From JBLRWS01 sp047921075 (GTDB lineage Bacteria > Bacteroidota > Rhodothermia > Balneolales > Balneolaceae), in NCBI GenBank assembly GCA_047921075.1, contig JBLRWS010000003.1, positions 1-64,000 of the forward strand: a DNA stretch of 64,000 bases, read 5' to 3'. A program made the position numbers and the translations under genes. The number at the start of each line of letters is the position of its first letter. The stretch's first letter is position 1. The notes under the pieces were generated by a model. It ran no database searches. It was not told where the DNA came from and saw nothing but the letters and a program-made list of their open reading frames with translations. Below are positions 1-8,041 of the stretch, piece by piece.

Positions 1-290
1 GTATTAATCCAGGAGCCAGAACCGGTTACATAACAAGAACATACTCTCAGCTAAGAATCAAGAAATAGTTACAATTTACACCTTCAAGACACGCCTTTGT
101 GGCAAATGGCAGGTTTCCATTTCAAAATGATCGGTAAGGAGGTGGTTTAAAGGCGATGGACCCTTCTATGGGTACTAATCCCAACAGCCGTCGGGGCTGG
201 ACAATCATACAATATTGACCTTTTGACCAAACAACCGGGACTGACCATGATCCATTGCCGGTCATCACCCGCCCGTGCTGTCGTTGTCTC
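1..290. other. Left-edge region without a confident gene
   Basis: This stretch lies downstream of the minus-strand lnt gene. I see no long ORF, no tRNA and no recognisable complete RNA gene. It is fairly AT-rich up to about 130, then changes character around 130-218, where an AAGGAGGT string and two small stem-loops occur (TGGG/CCCA around a TACTAAT loop near 169-183, and CAGCC/GGCTG near 185-199). The last 70 bases before lnt contain only a weak TGACC/GGTCA repeat. Confidence 0.5.
135..218 (+). other. Strong Shine-Dalgarno string plus 20-codon ORF (uncertain)
   Basis: TAAGGAGGT at 135-143 is an exact complement of the 16S rRNA 3' end. It is followed 13 bases later by ATG (156) and a 20-codon ORF ending TGA at 218, which starts MDPSMGTNPN. 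The spacing is longer than ideal, and other genes in the window rarely have strong Shine-Dalgarno sites. The same DNA also resembles the layout of the last 60-70 nucleotides of 23S rRNA, with GAT.GG, a small hairpin, then GGTACTAAT followed by CCGT. The expected conserved 23S sequence upstream is missing. I cannot tell whether this is a peptide gene, an RNA remnant or chance. Confidence 0.2.
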
Positions 291-1859
291 TTATTTGTTT
301 TCTGTATCGCGCCTTCGGTTCAGGTATACGGTCAGTCCAAACCCGAATAATCCGGCCACGGCAAGCAGCCGGCCCAGCCAGTCGCCGTAGCGGGTGTAAA
401 AGGTGCCGGGTTCCAATTTGTAGATGGTGAAAGCGAACGCCTGACGGGTCCAGTACTCGGTCTCTTTCTGCACCTTGCCGTCGGGGGAGATCACGCCCGA
501 AATGCCGTTGTTGGCCGATCGCGCAACCCACATCCGGTGCTCCATGGCGCGCAGGCGGGCGTAGGCAAAATGCTGTATGTGGCCGTGGGAGTCGCCCCAC
601 CAGCCGTCGTTGGTGATGATGGAGATAAAGTCGGCATCGTTGTTCACAAACTCGTTCACCCATCCGGGAAAGACCGAGTCGTAGCAGATCAGCGCGGGGG
701 TGTTGCCGGCCGCTGTTTGAAAGACCGTCGCCTCGCGTCCCAACCCATACCCGGCTTGCACTCCCCAATCCACCCATCCGAAGAGATCCAGACGGTTAAA
801 AAATTCCACAAAGGGGAAGCGTTCTACCACCGGCACCAGTCTCCCTTTTTCGTACACCTCGGGCGGCTGTTGACCGGTGAGATGAAAAGCGGCATTGAAT
901 ACGTTGATGGGATCGCCGCCGGTCGTGAGTCGGTGGATGGCGGGAACCTCATCCTCACCGTACAGGCGAAGGTAGCCCACGCCGGTCACCAGCTCCGTAT
1001 CCCACACACGAAGGCTGTCGCGAATACGCGAAACCTCCGGGCCGAAGCGCTGCACGTTCGATGAAACTGCATTTTCGGGCCAAAGCACGAGGTCGGTTTG
1101 CGGTGTAACTGCCTCGCCGGTCAGTTCGAGCAGGGAGGTGATCAGTGCGTTTACATCGCGATGGCCGCCGTACGGCTGGTACGAATCGGAGTTGGGCTGC
1201 ACAATGACCACCTCCATCGGCTCGCCGGTATCGTATTGGCCAATCCCCACCATCGCCACAACCGAAAAGAGCGGGAAGAGCAGAAACAGAACCGCAGCGG
1301 CGATGCCGTGGCTCCGTTGCCCGCTCAGTATCGCCTGATACGCCACCGCAGATGTGAAAAACACCCAAAAGCTGACGCCCCAGATTCCGGTCACGGAGAT
1401 GTATTGAATCACCGCGGTAAGATTGGCCCAGGCGTTGCCCAGGGTAAGCCACGGCCAGGCGAGGTCCCAGTGGTGGTGCAAATATTCGTATCCCACCCAC
1501 GCTGCGGCGGCCAAAAATGCCACGATTAGGGGAGGCAGGCTTCGGGCCAGCATCAGCCGCCGGGCAATCCAGAGGGGAATCACCATCAGCGCGGCGTTGG
1601 CCAGTATGGCAGCGATACCGGCGGGCACACTCGCCATCATCAGCCAGTAGGTGTTAAAGAGGTTCCACAGCACAAACGCCAGGTACGACCAGCCAACCAT
1701 CAGCCGGGTGGTGGGGGCGATATGGGCAAGGCGCAGCAGAAAGAGGATGGCGGCAAATTGCAGCCAGCCGAGGTCAAACGGGGGAAAGGAGAGTGCCAGC
1801 AGCACCGAAGAGGTCAGGGCCAGGGCGGGCAGGCTATTCCAAAACGGGATCCGTGTCAT
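291..1859 (-). CDS. lnt: Apolipoprotein N-acyltransferase
   Basis: Inner-membrane enzyme that adds the third acyl chain to the N-terminal cysteine of lipoproteins, the last step of lipoprotein maturation in Gram-negative bacteria. The 522-residue protein has the usual architecture: about six membrane helices within residues 10-205, a nitrilase-like periplasmic domain (about 215-490), and a final membrane helix near 495-515. The catalytic triad is visible as E262 (WPENA), K338 (YEKGR) and C392 (ICYDS), and the downstream NDGWWGDS and MEHRMWVARSANNG blocks are typical of the family. Its ATG overlaps the rsmI stop by four bases (ATGA), so the two are co-transcribed and probably translationally coupled. 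Several lipoproteins in this window (SCO, blue copper protein, ActE, MsrB) are its likely substrates. Confidence 0.95.
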   Translation of the reverse strand: MTRIPFWNSLPALALTSSVLLALSFPPFDLGWLQFAAILFLLRLAHIAPTTRLMVGWSYLAFVLWNLFNTYWLMMASVPAGIAAILANAALMVIPLWIARRLMLARSLPPLIVAFLAAAAWVGYEYLHHHWDLAWPWLTLGNAWANLTAVIQYISVTGIWGVSFWVFFTSAVAYQAILSGQRSHGIAAAVLFLLFPLFSVVAMVGIGQYDTGEPMEVVIVQPNSDSYQPYGGHRDVNALITSLLELTGEAVTPQTDLVLWPENAVSSNVQRFGPEVSRIRDSLRVWDTELVTGVGYLRLYGEDEVPAIHRLTTGGDPINVFNAAFHLTGQQPPEVYEKGRLVPVVERFPFVEFFNRLDLFGWVDWGVQAGYGLGREATVFQTAAGNTPALICYDSVFPGWVNEFVNNDADFISIITNDGWWGDSHGHIQHFAYARLRAMEHRMWVARSANNGISGVISPDGKVQKETEYWTRQAFAFTIYKLEPGTFYTRYGDWLGRLLAVAGLFGFGLTVYLNRRRDTENK

Positions 1860-2632
1860 GTGTCGCTATATGTTTTTCCGGCTACAATCAGCACAATTTC
1901 ACCTTTGATGCTCGTCCGCTCTTCGAGGTTGTCGGCCAGCTCGGCCAGCGTGCAGCGCACCACCTCTTCGTACGCTTTGGTGAGTTCGCGTGCCATGCAC
2001 ACCATCCGTGTGCCGTCCATCACCTCCAGCATTTTTGTAAGAAGTTTAAGAATCCGATGCGGGCTTTCGTACAGCACCGTGGTGATATCGGCATCCGCGA
2101 TCTCCTGAATGCGGGTTTGGCGCCCTTTTTTGGCCGGCAGGAATCCTTCAAACAGAAAACGGTCGCTCGGCAGCCCGCTTGCGGCAAGGGCGGTGGTCAG
2201 TGCATCGGGGCCGGGAATGGCCGAGACGGTGTATCCGTTCTGATGAGCGGCACGTGCGGCGAGGAAGCCGGGATCGGACAGCCCGGGCATGCCGGCATCG
2301 GTAATCAGCGCAATGGTTTCGCCCGCGGCCAGATACTCCATCACACGGTCTACCTTGTGGTGTTCGTTATGTTGATGGAATGAGAAGAGCGGTTTTTGAA
2401 TGGCGTACGCCTGCAGCAGTTTACCGGAGGTACGCGTGTCTTCGCAGCCGATGCGGTCGGCCGACTGCAGCACCTCCACAGCCCGGGGGGAGAAGTCGGA
2501 GAGATTGCCGATGGGTGTTGCAACAAGATACAATGTAGACAAAGCGGAACGTGTTCGTTGGTCTGCAGGAATTTGATCTGAAAAGATACGTTCAAAAATC
2601 GTAGTTTGTGAAACGAAAATCGAGAACCTCAA
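1856..2632 (-). CDS. rsmI: 16S rRNA (cytidine-1402-2'-O)-methyltransferase
   Basis: S-adenosylmethionine-dependent tetrapyrrole-methylase-fold enzyme that 2'-O-methylates C1402 in the ribosomal P site. Diagnostic motifs are LYLVATPIGNL, CEDTRTSGKLL, ITDAGMPGLSDPG and AIPGPDALTTALAASGL, in family order. The longest ORF has 258 codons, but about 30 residues precede the conserved LYLVATPIGNL that usually starts a few residues after the initiator. A TTG codon at 2542 (giving 228 residues, starting (M)STLYLV) is therefore a plausible true start. The ATG at 2632 lies close to the divergent VOC gene. It overlaps lnt by four bases in an ATGA arrangement. Confidence 0.93.
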   Translation of the reverse strand: MRFSIFVSQTTIFERIFSDQIPADQRTRSALSTLYLVATPIGNLSDFSPRAVEVLQSADRIGCEDTRTSGKLLQAYAIQKPLFSFHQHNEHHKVDRVMEYLAAGETIALITDAGMPGLSDPGFLAARAAHQNGYTVSAIPGPDALTTALAASGLPSDRFLFEGFLPAKKGRQTRIQEIADADITTVLYESPHRILKLLTKMLEVMDGTRMVCMARELTKAYEEVVRCTLAELADNLEERTSIKGEIVLIVAGKTYSDT

Positions 2633-2648
2633 TTGTATAGACGATTAC

Positions 2649-3032
2649 ATGGATTTCAAGCCAACCGGTATCAATCACATTACCATCCGCGTTAACGACA
2701 TCAAGCGCTCTGAAGAGTTTTACGGCAACGTATTGGGATTTGAGCTGGTTCGGAAAATGGGCCAAAGTATGGCTGTGTACAAAATCGGGAAAGAGGATAC
2801 CCTGGTGATTGTGGAGGCCGAAACCAGTTACGACCCCAATTCTCGCGATTTTCGGATAGACCATATCGGTTTTTACCTCGATTCGGATGAGGAGGTAGAC
2901 AAAATGGCGGCTTATTTGCGCGATCAGGAGGCGACGATCCTAAGCGGCCCGGCCAACCGAAAACGGGGCCGATTCGTTTTCGCAGCCGATCCGGATGGCA
3001 ATATGATTGAGTTTTTCCATGAAGGAGAGTAA
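2649..3032 (+). CDS. VOC (glyoxalase/bleomycin resistance) family protein
   Basis: Small 127-residue protein of the vicinal-oxygen-chelate superfamily with two beta-alpha-beta-beta-beta modules. Visible hallmarks are the opening NHITIRVNDIKRSEEFYG module, a second half beginning DHIGFYLDS, and the closing DPDGNMIEFF. Candidate metal ligands are H10, E56 or E58, H72 and E121, the usual H-E-H-E pattern. Substrate cannot be read from sequence: glyoxalase I, dioxygenase and thiol-transferase families share this fold. It is divergent from rsmI with a very short spacer, and grpE follows on the same strand after about 150 bases behind its own promoter. Confidence 0.85.
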   Translation: MDFKPTGINHITIRVNDIKRSEEFYGNVLGFELVRKMGQSMAVYKIGKEDTLVIVEAETSYDPNSRDFRIDHIGFYLDSDEEVDKMAAYLRDQEATILSGPANRKRGRFVFAADPDGNMIEFFHEGE

Positions 3033-3105
3033 ACAAACCTGACGGTTTTACGCCTTGCCGCCTGTCTGGCGAAACATTGACAGAGAAAGCCGGTACCGTT
3101 TGTAT

Positions 3106-3121
3106 TGGCACGACATTTGCA
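3106..3121 (+). promoter_or_regulatory. Consensus sigma-54 (-24/-12) promoter of grpE-dnaJ
   Basis: The sequence TGGCACGACATTTGCA matches the sigma-54 consensus TGGCACG-N4-TTGCA at every defined position. GG sits at 3107-3108 and GC at 3119-3120, exactly ten bases apart. Predicted transcription would start about 12 bases downstream, near 3131, leaving a leader of roughly 55 bases before the grpE ATG at 3187. A weak inverted repeat (CTGTC-N12-GACAG, 3062-3083) lies upstream; its role is unknown. No sigma-54 activator gene is in the window. Confidence 0.7.
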
Positions 3122-3186
3122 TGACGATCACACAAAACCCCAATGATTTGCACTGGAGCGAAGAACTTCGAAAAAAAATATCTGGT

Positions 3187-3768
3187 ATGAGTAAAAAAGA
3201 TGAACCAACAACGGCTGCTGAGGAATTGAGCGAAGATATTGCCGCTCTGCAGAACGAGGAACAAGAAAAGCAGGAGGAAGCCGCTGCTGAACCGGACGCC
3301 ACGGCTGAACTGGAACAGCGTATTGACGAGCTGGAAGAGGAAGTTGCTCAGTTGAAAGACGCGCAGCTCCGCAAGACTGCCGAGATGGACAACATGCGCA
3401 AGCGTACGCAGCGCGATCGGGCACAGCTCTTTTCGGCCGCAAAAATAGAAGCGGTAAACGAATTTCTGACCGTGAATGACGATCTGCACCGAACCCTTCT
3501 GTCGATGAAAGAGGGCGGTGCAAACGATTCCTACATCGACGGTGTACAGGCGGTGGCTGATAAGTTTGATCAGGTACTGGAACGGTACGGCGTGGAGCGC
3601 ATCGACGAAACCGGTGTGCCGTTTGATGTGGAGCTTCACGATGCGTTGCTGCGTCAAAAAGCCGAGGACGAGTCGGTTGAGAGCGATACCGTGCTAACCA
3701 TCCTGGAAAATGGATACCGAATGGGTGATAAAACCATCCGTCATGCAAAAGTAGTTGTAAGCGAATAA
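3187..3768 (+). CDS. grpE: Nucleotide exchange factor GrpE
   Basis: Co-chaperone that releases ADP from DnaK. The product has about 193 residues, with an acidic, E/Q-rich N-terminal tail and long coiled coil (about residues 10-75), then the conserved KTAEMDNMRKRTQRDR segment and the beta-rich head ending in MGDKTIRHAKVVVSE. I chose the ATG at 3187 (MSKKDEPTT). The longer ORF from 3055 would begin upstream of the sigma-54 promoter at 3106-3121 and adds residues without family resemblance. dnaJ starts three bases after the stop codon, so the two form an operon. dnaK is not in this window. Confidence 0.93.
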   Translation: MSKKDEPTTAAEELSEDIAALQNEEQEKQEEAAAEPDATAELEQRIDELEEEVAQLKDAQLRKTAEMDNMRKRTQRDRAQLFSAAKIEAVNEFLTVNDDLHRTLLSMKEGGANDSYIDGVQAVADKFDQVLERYGVERIDETGVPFDVELHDALLRQKAEDESVESDTVLTILENGYRMGDKTIRHAKVVVSE

Positions 3769-3771
3769 CCC

Positions 3772-4944
3772 ATGTCGAAACGAGATTACTACGAAATTCT
3801 TGGTGTAGATAAGAATGCCGACGAGACTGTGCTTAAAAAGGCCTATCGAAAGCTGGCCATGAAGTATCACCCCGATCGAAACAAGGGAGATGCGGAAGCC
3901 GAAAAGAAATTCAAAGAGGCATCGGAAGCGTACGATGTGCTCCGCGACCCGCAAAAGCGTCAACGGTACGATCAGTTTGGCCACGCCGGCATGAACGGCG
4001 GCGGTTTTGGCGGCGGTGCAGATTACGGGAATGCCGACTTTGAAGATATCTTCAGCCGGTTCAGCGATATCTTTGGCGGTGATATTTTTGGCGGCGGCGA
4101 TCCGTTTGGCCGCGGTGGCGGGCAGAGTCGTGGACGTCGCAGCTCCGGCCAGCGCGGGGCCGACATGAAAGTGCGCGTAGAGCTGACACTGGAAGAGATT
4201 GCCGAAGGAACGGAAAAAACGCTGAAAATCAAGAAACAGAAAGAATGCAACGAGTGTAACGGCACCGGGGCAGAGACCGACGGCGATTTTGAAACGTGCT
4301 CTACCTGTAACGGAATGGGGGAAGTGCGCCAGGTGTCGCGCACCATGTTTGGCCAGTTCGTAAATGTGCAGCCATGCCCGAGCTGCCGGGGCGAAGGCCG
4401 TATCATCCGGAATAAATGCACTACCTGCAGCGGAGAGGGGCGCACCCGGGGCGAAGAAAAAGTAAAAATGAACATCCCCTCCGGTGTATCAAAAGGGAAT
4501 TATATTACGCTTCGCGGCCAGGGAAATGCCGGTGTGCGGGGCGGCGGTGCCGGCGATTTGATCGTTCTGATCGAAGAAAAAGAGCACAAGCATTTTACAC
4601 GCGACGGAAATGATATCTACTACGATCTGCACCTCAGTATTCCCGATGTGGTGCTGGGCGCAACGCAGGAAGTACCCACGCTAAAAGGCAAAGCCAAGGT
4701 GAAAATTGAACCGGGCACACAGCCGGGTAAATTGCTGCGTATGAAAGAGCGCGGCATTCAGGGGCTGAACAACCGCGGCCGTGGTGACCAGTACATCAAA
4801 GTAAATGTGTACGTACCGAAAGACCTTACCGACAGCGAACGGGAGCACATCGAAGCGCTGCGGGGGCAGGACCATTTCGACCCCGCCAATGCGGCCGATC
4901 GCGAAAAGAGTTTCTTTTCAAAAATTAAGGATGTGTTTACCTGA
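3772..4944 (+). CDS. dnaJ: Chaperone protein DnaJ (Hsp40)
   Basis: Type I J-protein that delivers substrates to DnaK and stimulates its ATPase. The 390 residues show all classical parts in order: J domain (1-70) with H33-P34-D35, a Gly/Phe-rich linker (about 77-130), the zinc-binding domain with four CxxCxGxG repeats (CNECNGTG, CSTCNGMG, CPSCRGEG, CTTCSGEG; about 155-225), and the C-terminal substrate-binding domains. It follows grpE at once and so shares its sigma-54 promoter. The convergent tex gene ends about 70 bases downstream, with no obvious strong terminator between them. Confidence 0.97.
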   Translation: MSKRDYYEILGVDKNADETVLKKAYRKLAMKYHPDRNKGDAEAEKKFKEASEAYDVLRDPQKRQRYDQFGHAGMNGGGFGGGADYGNADFEDIFSRFSDIFGGDIFGGGDPFGRGGGQSRGRRSSGQRGADMKVRVELTLEEIAEGTEKTLKIKKQKECNECNGTGAETDGDFETCSTCNGMGEVRQVSRTMFGQFVNVQPCPSCRGEGRIIRNKCTTCSGEGRTRGEEKVKMNIPSGVSKGNYITLRGQGNAGVRGGGAGDLIVLIEEKEHKHFTRDGNDIYYDLHLSIPDVVLGATQEVPTLKGKAKVKIEPGTQPGKLLRMKERGIQGLNNRGRGDQYIKVNVYVPKDLTDSEREHIEALRGQDHFDPANAADREKSFFSKIKDVFT

Positions 4945-5014
4945 TACCCCGTAAACAGTCGGCGCGATGCAGCGGGCGATGAAGCTTGGTGGAATTTGGT
5001 CAATCGTCCCTGAT

Positions 5015-7192
5015 TCACCCCTTCAACGAGAGCCCGATGCGCCCGCGCGCTTTGTCGATGGTGGTGATGGTGACGGTAAGGATATCTCCCACGGCCACTT
5101 CATCATGCGGATTTTCGACCCGGCGTCCGCTGCCCATCTCCGAAATATGCAGCAGTCCGTCCTGTTTCACCCCAATATCCACAAAGGCTCCGAAATCGAC
5201 TACATTGCGCACGGTGCCTTGCAGCGACATTCCCGGGGATAGATCGTCCATTTTGACCACATCTTCCCGAAGAAGAGGTTTTGGCAGTTCCTCCCGCGGA
5301 TCGCGTCCCGGTTTTTGCAGGTTTTCGAGAATCAATTCCAGTGTGGGTACGCCGGTATTCAGTTGACTTGCCAGTTCACGAACGTCGGCTGTATCGGCAA
5401 TGCGGGCAATGGCATCCGCCTGCCCGCTCAGGTTGTGGATGTCGATCGAAAAGAGATTGCAGAGCGCTTCGGCGGTTTCGTAGCTTTCCGGATGGATGGC
5501 GGTATTATCAAAGGGGTGCTCAGCATCGGGAATACGTATAAAGCCCGCGGCCTGTTGGAACCGGAACTCACCCACGCCATCTACCTCTTTCAAACGCTCA
5601 CGGCTGGTGATGCGCCCACTTTTTTCGCGCATTGCCACGATATTGGCGGCTACCGAACGGCTTAGCCCCGAAATATGTGAAAGCAGATGAGCACTGGCGG
5701 TATTCAGGTTCACCCCCACCTCGTTGATGCAGCTCTCTACCACATCATCCAGCTTGCGGGAGAGCTTTGCCTGGTTAATGTCGTGCTGATACATCCCCAG
5801 GCCGATCGATTTGGGATCGATTTTGATCAGTTCTGCCATTGGGTCAAGTACCCGCCGGGCAATCGATATATTTCCCCGCTGCGACGCGTCCAGGTTGGGA
5901 AATTCCTCCCGCGCAAGGGGAGAGGCCGAGTAGACCGAGGCGCCCGCTTCACTCACAATCAGGTATTGAAGCGGGGCGTTGCTGCGGTTTGTTTTTCGCT
6001 CTTCAAGCAGATGGGCCACAAATTGTTCGGTTTCGCGGCTTGCCGTTCCGTTGCCGATGGCGATCAGCGTAACCCCGTGGCGGTCTATCAGCTTCTGTAC
6101 CGTTTCCCCGGCCTCAGCTGTTTTATTCTGCGGCGGGGTAGGGTAGATGGTGGTTCCCTCGAGGTATCGTCCGTTTGCATCAATTACGGCTACTTTGCAG
6201 CCGGTGCGGTAAGCGGGATCGATCCCCATTACCACATGGCCCTGCAGCGGTGGCTGCATCAGCATGCTTTTCAGGTTGGTGGCAAAGGTAAGGATGGCGT
6301 GCTCGTCGGCCATGGCGGTGAGGTCGCTGCGTACTTCCCGCTCCATCGCCGGAAAGAGCAGCCGTTTGTAGGCGTCTTCAATCGCATCCTGCAGGTGCGG
6401 GGTAAAGACCGAGCGGTCGTTGGTGATCACCAGGTCGTCGATCCGGTCGAGCGTGCGGGCTTCGTCCAGGCCCAGCTTTACAAAAAGTACATTTTCCCGC
6501 TCTCCGCGGTTGAGTGCCAGAATCTGATGGGGGCGGAGATGGGCGATCCGTTTTTCGAATTCATAATAGTCTTCGTAGTTGGTACGCTCGTCGATGGCGG
6601 GGTTTTTCCGGGATGTGAGCTGTGCGTGCTTTTGGCAGAGCTTGCGGAGTGCGTTTCGCACCTCTACCGATTCATTTACCCATTCGGCTACAATGTGAAG
6701 TGCGGTTTGCAGGGCCGTAGTCGCATCGGGCAGCTCCTTGTCTGCATCCACGTATGGTTCGGCCAGTTTCAGCGGGTCGCCGTTTTCGGTCTGCTGTTCC
6801 CACACCATCACGGCCAGCGGTTCCAGCCCTTTTTCGCGGGCTTTATCGCCTTTGGTTTTTTTCTTTCGCTTGTAGGGCAGATAGAGATCCTCGAGCGTTT
6901 TGAGATCGTCGGCGGTTCTGATGGCGCGTTCCAGTTCATCGGTAAGCTGTTCTTGCTCACGAATCGTTTTAAGGATGGTTTCGCGACGGTTTTCAAGCTG
7001 TTCGCGGGCATCGAGTTGATCGCGGATCGCCCGGAGTTGCTCCTCATCGAGCCCGCCGGTAGCCTCTTTGCGGTAACGGGCAAGAAACGGAATGGTGGCT
7101 CCATCCCGCAGGAATTCAACGACTGTTTCCACCTGTTTTTTCCGGCATGAGAGGGTTGCTGCAATGGTGGTAAAAATCTGAGAATCGTCCAT
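5015..7192 (-). CDS. tex: Tex-family RNA-binding transcription accessory protein
   Basis: Full-length Tex homologue of 725 residues, a nucleic-acid-binding protein linked to transcription and toxin expression in other bacteria. The N-terminal helical region (1-310) contains the family signature GATIPFLARYRKEATGGLDE. It is followed by a YqgF/RNase H-like domain (about 320-450, VVMGIDPAYRTGCKVAVID), helix-hairpin-helix repeats (about 490-560, VNLNTASAHLLSHISGLS) and a C-terminal S1 domain (about 650-722, GTVRNVVDFGAFVDIGVKQ). The ATG at 7192 fits the family N-terminus. It is divergent from hisN with a 72-base gap that must hold both promoters. Exact cellular role in this lineage is unknown. Confidence 0.95.
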   Translation of the reverse strand: MDDSQIFTTIAATLSCRKKQVETVVEFLRDGATIPFLARYRKEATGGLDEEQLRAIRDQLDAREQLENRRETILKTIREQEQLTDELERAIRTADDLKTLEDLYLPYKRKKKTKGDKAREKGLEPLAVMVWEQQTENGDPLKLAEPYVDADKELPDATTALQTALHIVAEWVNESVEVRNALRKLCQKHAQLTSRKNPAIDERTNYEDYYEFEKRIAHLRPHQILALNRGERENVLFVKLGLDEARTLDRIDDLVITNDRSVFTPHLQDAIEDAYKRLLFPAMEREVRSDLTAMADEHAILTFATNLKSMLMQPPLQGHVVMGIDPAYRTGCKVAVIDANGRYLEGTTIYPTPPQNKTAEAGETVQKLIDRHGVTLIAIGNGTASRETEQFVAHLLEERKTNRSNAPLQYLIVSEAGASVYSASPLAREEFPNLDASQRGNISIARRVLDPMAELIKIDPKSIGLGMYQHDINQAKLSRKLDDVVESCINEVGVNLNTASAHLLSHISGLSRSVAANIVAMREKSGRITSRERLKEVDGVGEFRFQQAAGFIRIPDAEHPFDNTAIHPESYETAEALCNLFSIDIHNLSGQADAIARIADTADVRELASQLNTGVPTLELILENLQKPGRDPREELPKPLLREDVVKMDDLSPGMSLQGTVRNVVDFGAFVDIGVKQDGLLHISEMGSGRRVENPHDEVAVGDILTVTITTIDKARGRIGLSLKG

Positions 7193-7264
7193 GGATGTTG
7201 TATCTTAGAATGTGATTTCCGGCAGTTGAGAGGCACGGAAAATAACAGAAACACAGATCAATTC

Positions 7265-8041
7265 ATGATGGAACTTTCTCTGCAGGAGTTGCGCGCTTCG
7301 GCCGAATCATTTGCCCGTGAAGCGGGGGAATGGACCCTTCGTTATTTTCGAAAATCGTACGCCGTAGAGTTTAAGGGGGATGACAGCCCCGTGACCAATG
7401 CCGATCGCGAGGCCGAGCAGATTCTGCGCGAGCGTATCAGGGAGGCGTTTCCCGAACACGGAATTATCGGCGAAGAGTTTGGCAGTGAGCGCCCCGATGC
7501 CGATGTGGTGTGGGTACTGGACCCGATCGACGGCACGCAGTCGTTTATTCACGGCGTATCGCTGTACACCACGCTGATCGGTATTTTGATTAAAAATGAA
7601 CCGATGGTGGGGGTGATTTATGCTCCGGCACAGGATGAACTGGCCTCGGCTGCCATCGGGTTTGGGTGCAGCTACAACGGCAAAACGGCATCTGTGAGGC
7701 CCTGTGCTGATCTTGCCGATGCGACGTTTCTGTCTACCGATGCTACCACGTTTCGGATGGAGGGAGTTCAACGACCATTCACGGAACTTTTACAGAAAAC
7801 CCGCATACACCGTACCTGGGGTGATGCCTACGGACACATGATGGTGGCCACCGGCCGCGCGGATGTAATGGTGGATCCGATTTTGAATATCTGGGATGCC
7901 GCTGCGCTGCTGCCGATCGTTACCGAGGCCGGCGGGGTGTTTATGGACCGTAACGGCGACGAGACGATCCATACCGGCAACGCCATCTCCTGCGCCCCCG
8001 AACTGAAACCGATGATTGTAGCTACGTTTACCGATGAATAA
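7265..8041 (+). CDS. hisN: Histidinol-phosphatase (inositol monophosphatase-fold, HisN type)
   Basis: Predicted Mg-dependent phosphatase removing phosphate from L-histidinol phosphate, the penultimate step of histidine synthesis. Metal-binding motifs of the inositol monophosphatase superfamily are present: GEEFG, DPIDGTQSF and NIWDAAALLPIV. The GDAYGHMMVATGRADVMVD stretch matches the HisN branch better than classic inositol monophosphatases or CysQ, but substrate is inferred. The start is one of two adjacent ATGs at 7265/7268; an upstream ATG at 7226 would add 13 unconserved residues. The stop overlaps the next gene by eight bases. No other his genes are nearby. Confidence 0.8.
   Translation: MMELSLQELRASAESFAREAGEWTLRYFRKSYAVEFKGDDSPVTNADREAEQILRERIREAFPEHGIIGEEFGSERPDADVVWVLDPIDGTQSFIHGVSLYTTLIGILIKNEPMVGVIYAPAQDELASAAIGFGCSYNGKTASVRPCADLADATFLSTDATTFRMEGVQRPFTELLQKTRIHRTWGDAYGHMMVATGRADVMVDPILNIWDAAALLPIVTEAGGVFMDRNGDETIHTGNAISCAPELKPMIVATFTDE

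Noticed and set aside
1..218. Possible 3' end of a 23S rRNA gene running in from the left edge
   Set aside because: Spacing and hairpins near 130-200 are similar, but the universally conserved stretch expected about 75-150 bases upstream (GCTGAAAGCATCTAAG) is not present in 1-130.
3055..3186. N-terminal extension of GrpE by 44 residues
   Set aside because: The extension would start upstream of the predicted transcript start and has no family resemblance; ATG 3187 fits.
2701..3657. 318-codon minus-strand ORF opposite the VOC gene and grpE
   Set aside because: Antisense shadow of two recognisable genes and it would run across the sigma-54 promoter.
5687..7150. 487-codon plus-strand ORF opposite tex
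   Set aside because: It is fully antisense to a well-conserved Tex protein and its translation resembles no family; a shadow ORF in GC-balanced coding DNA.
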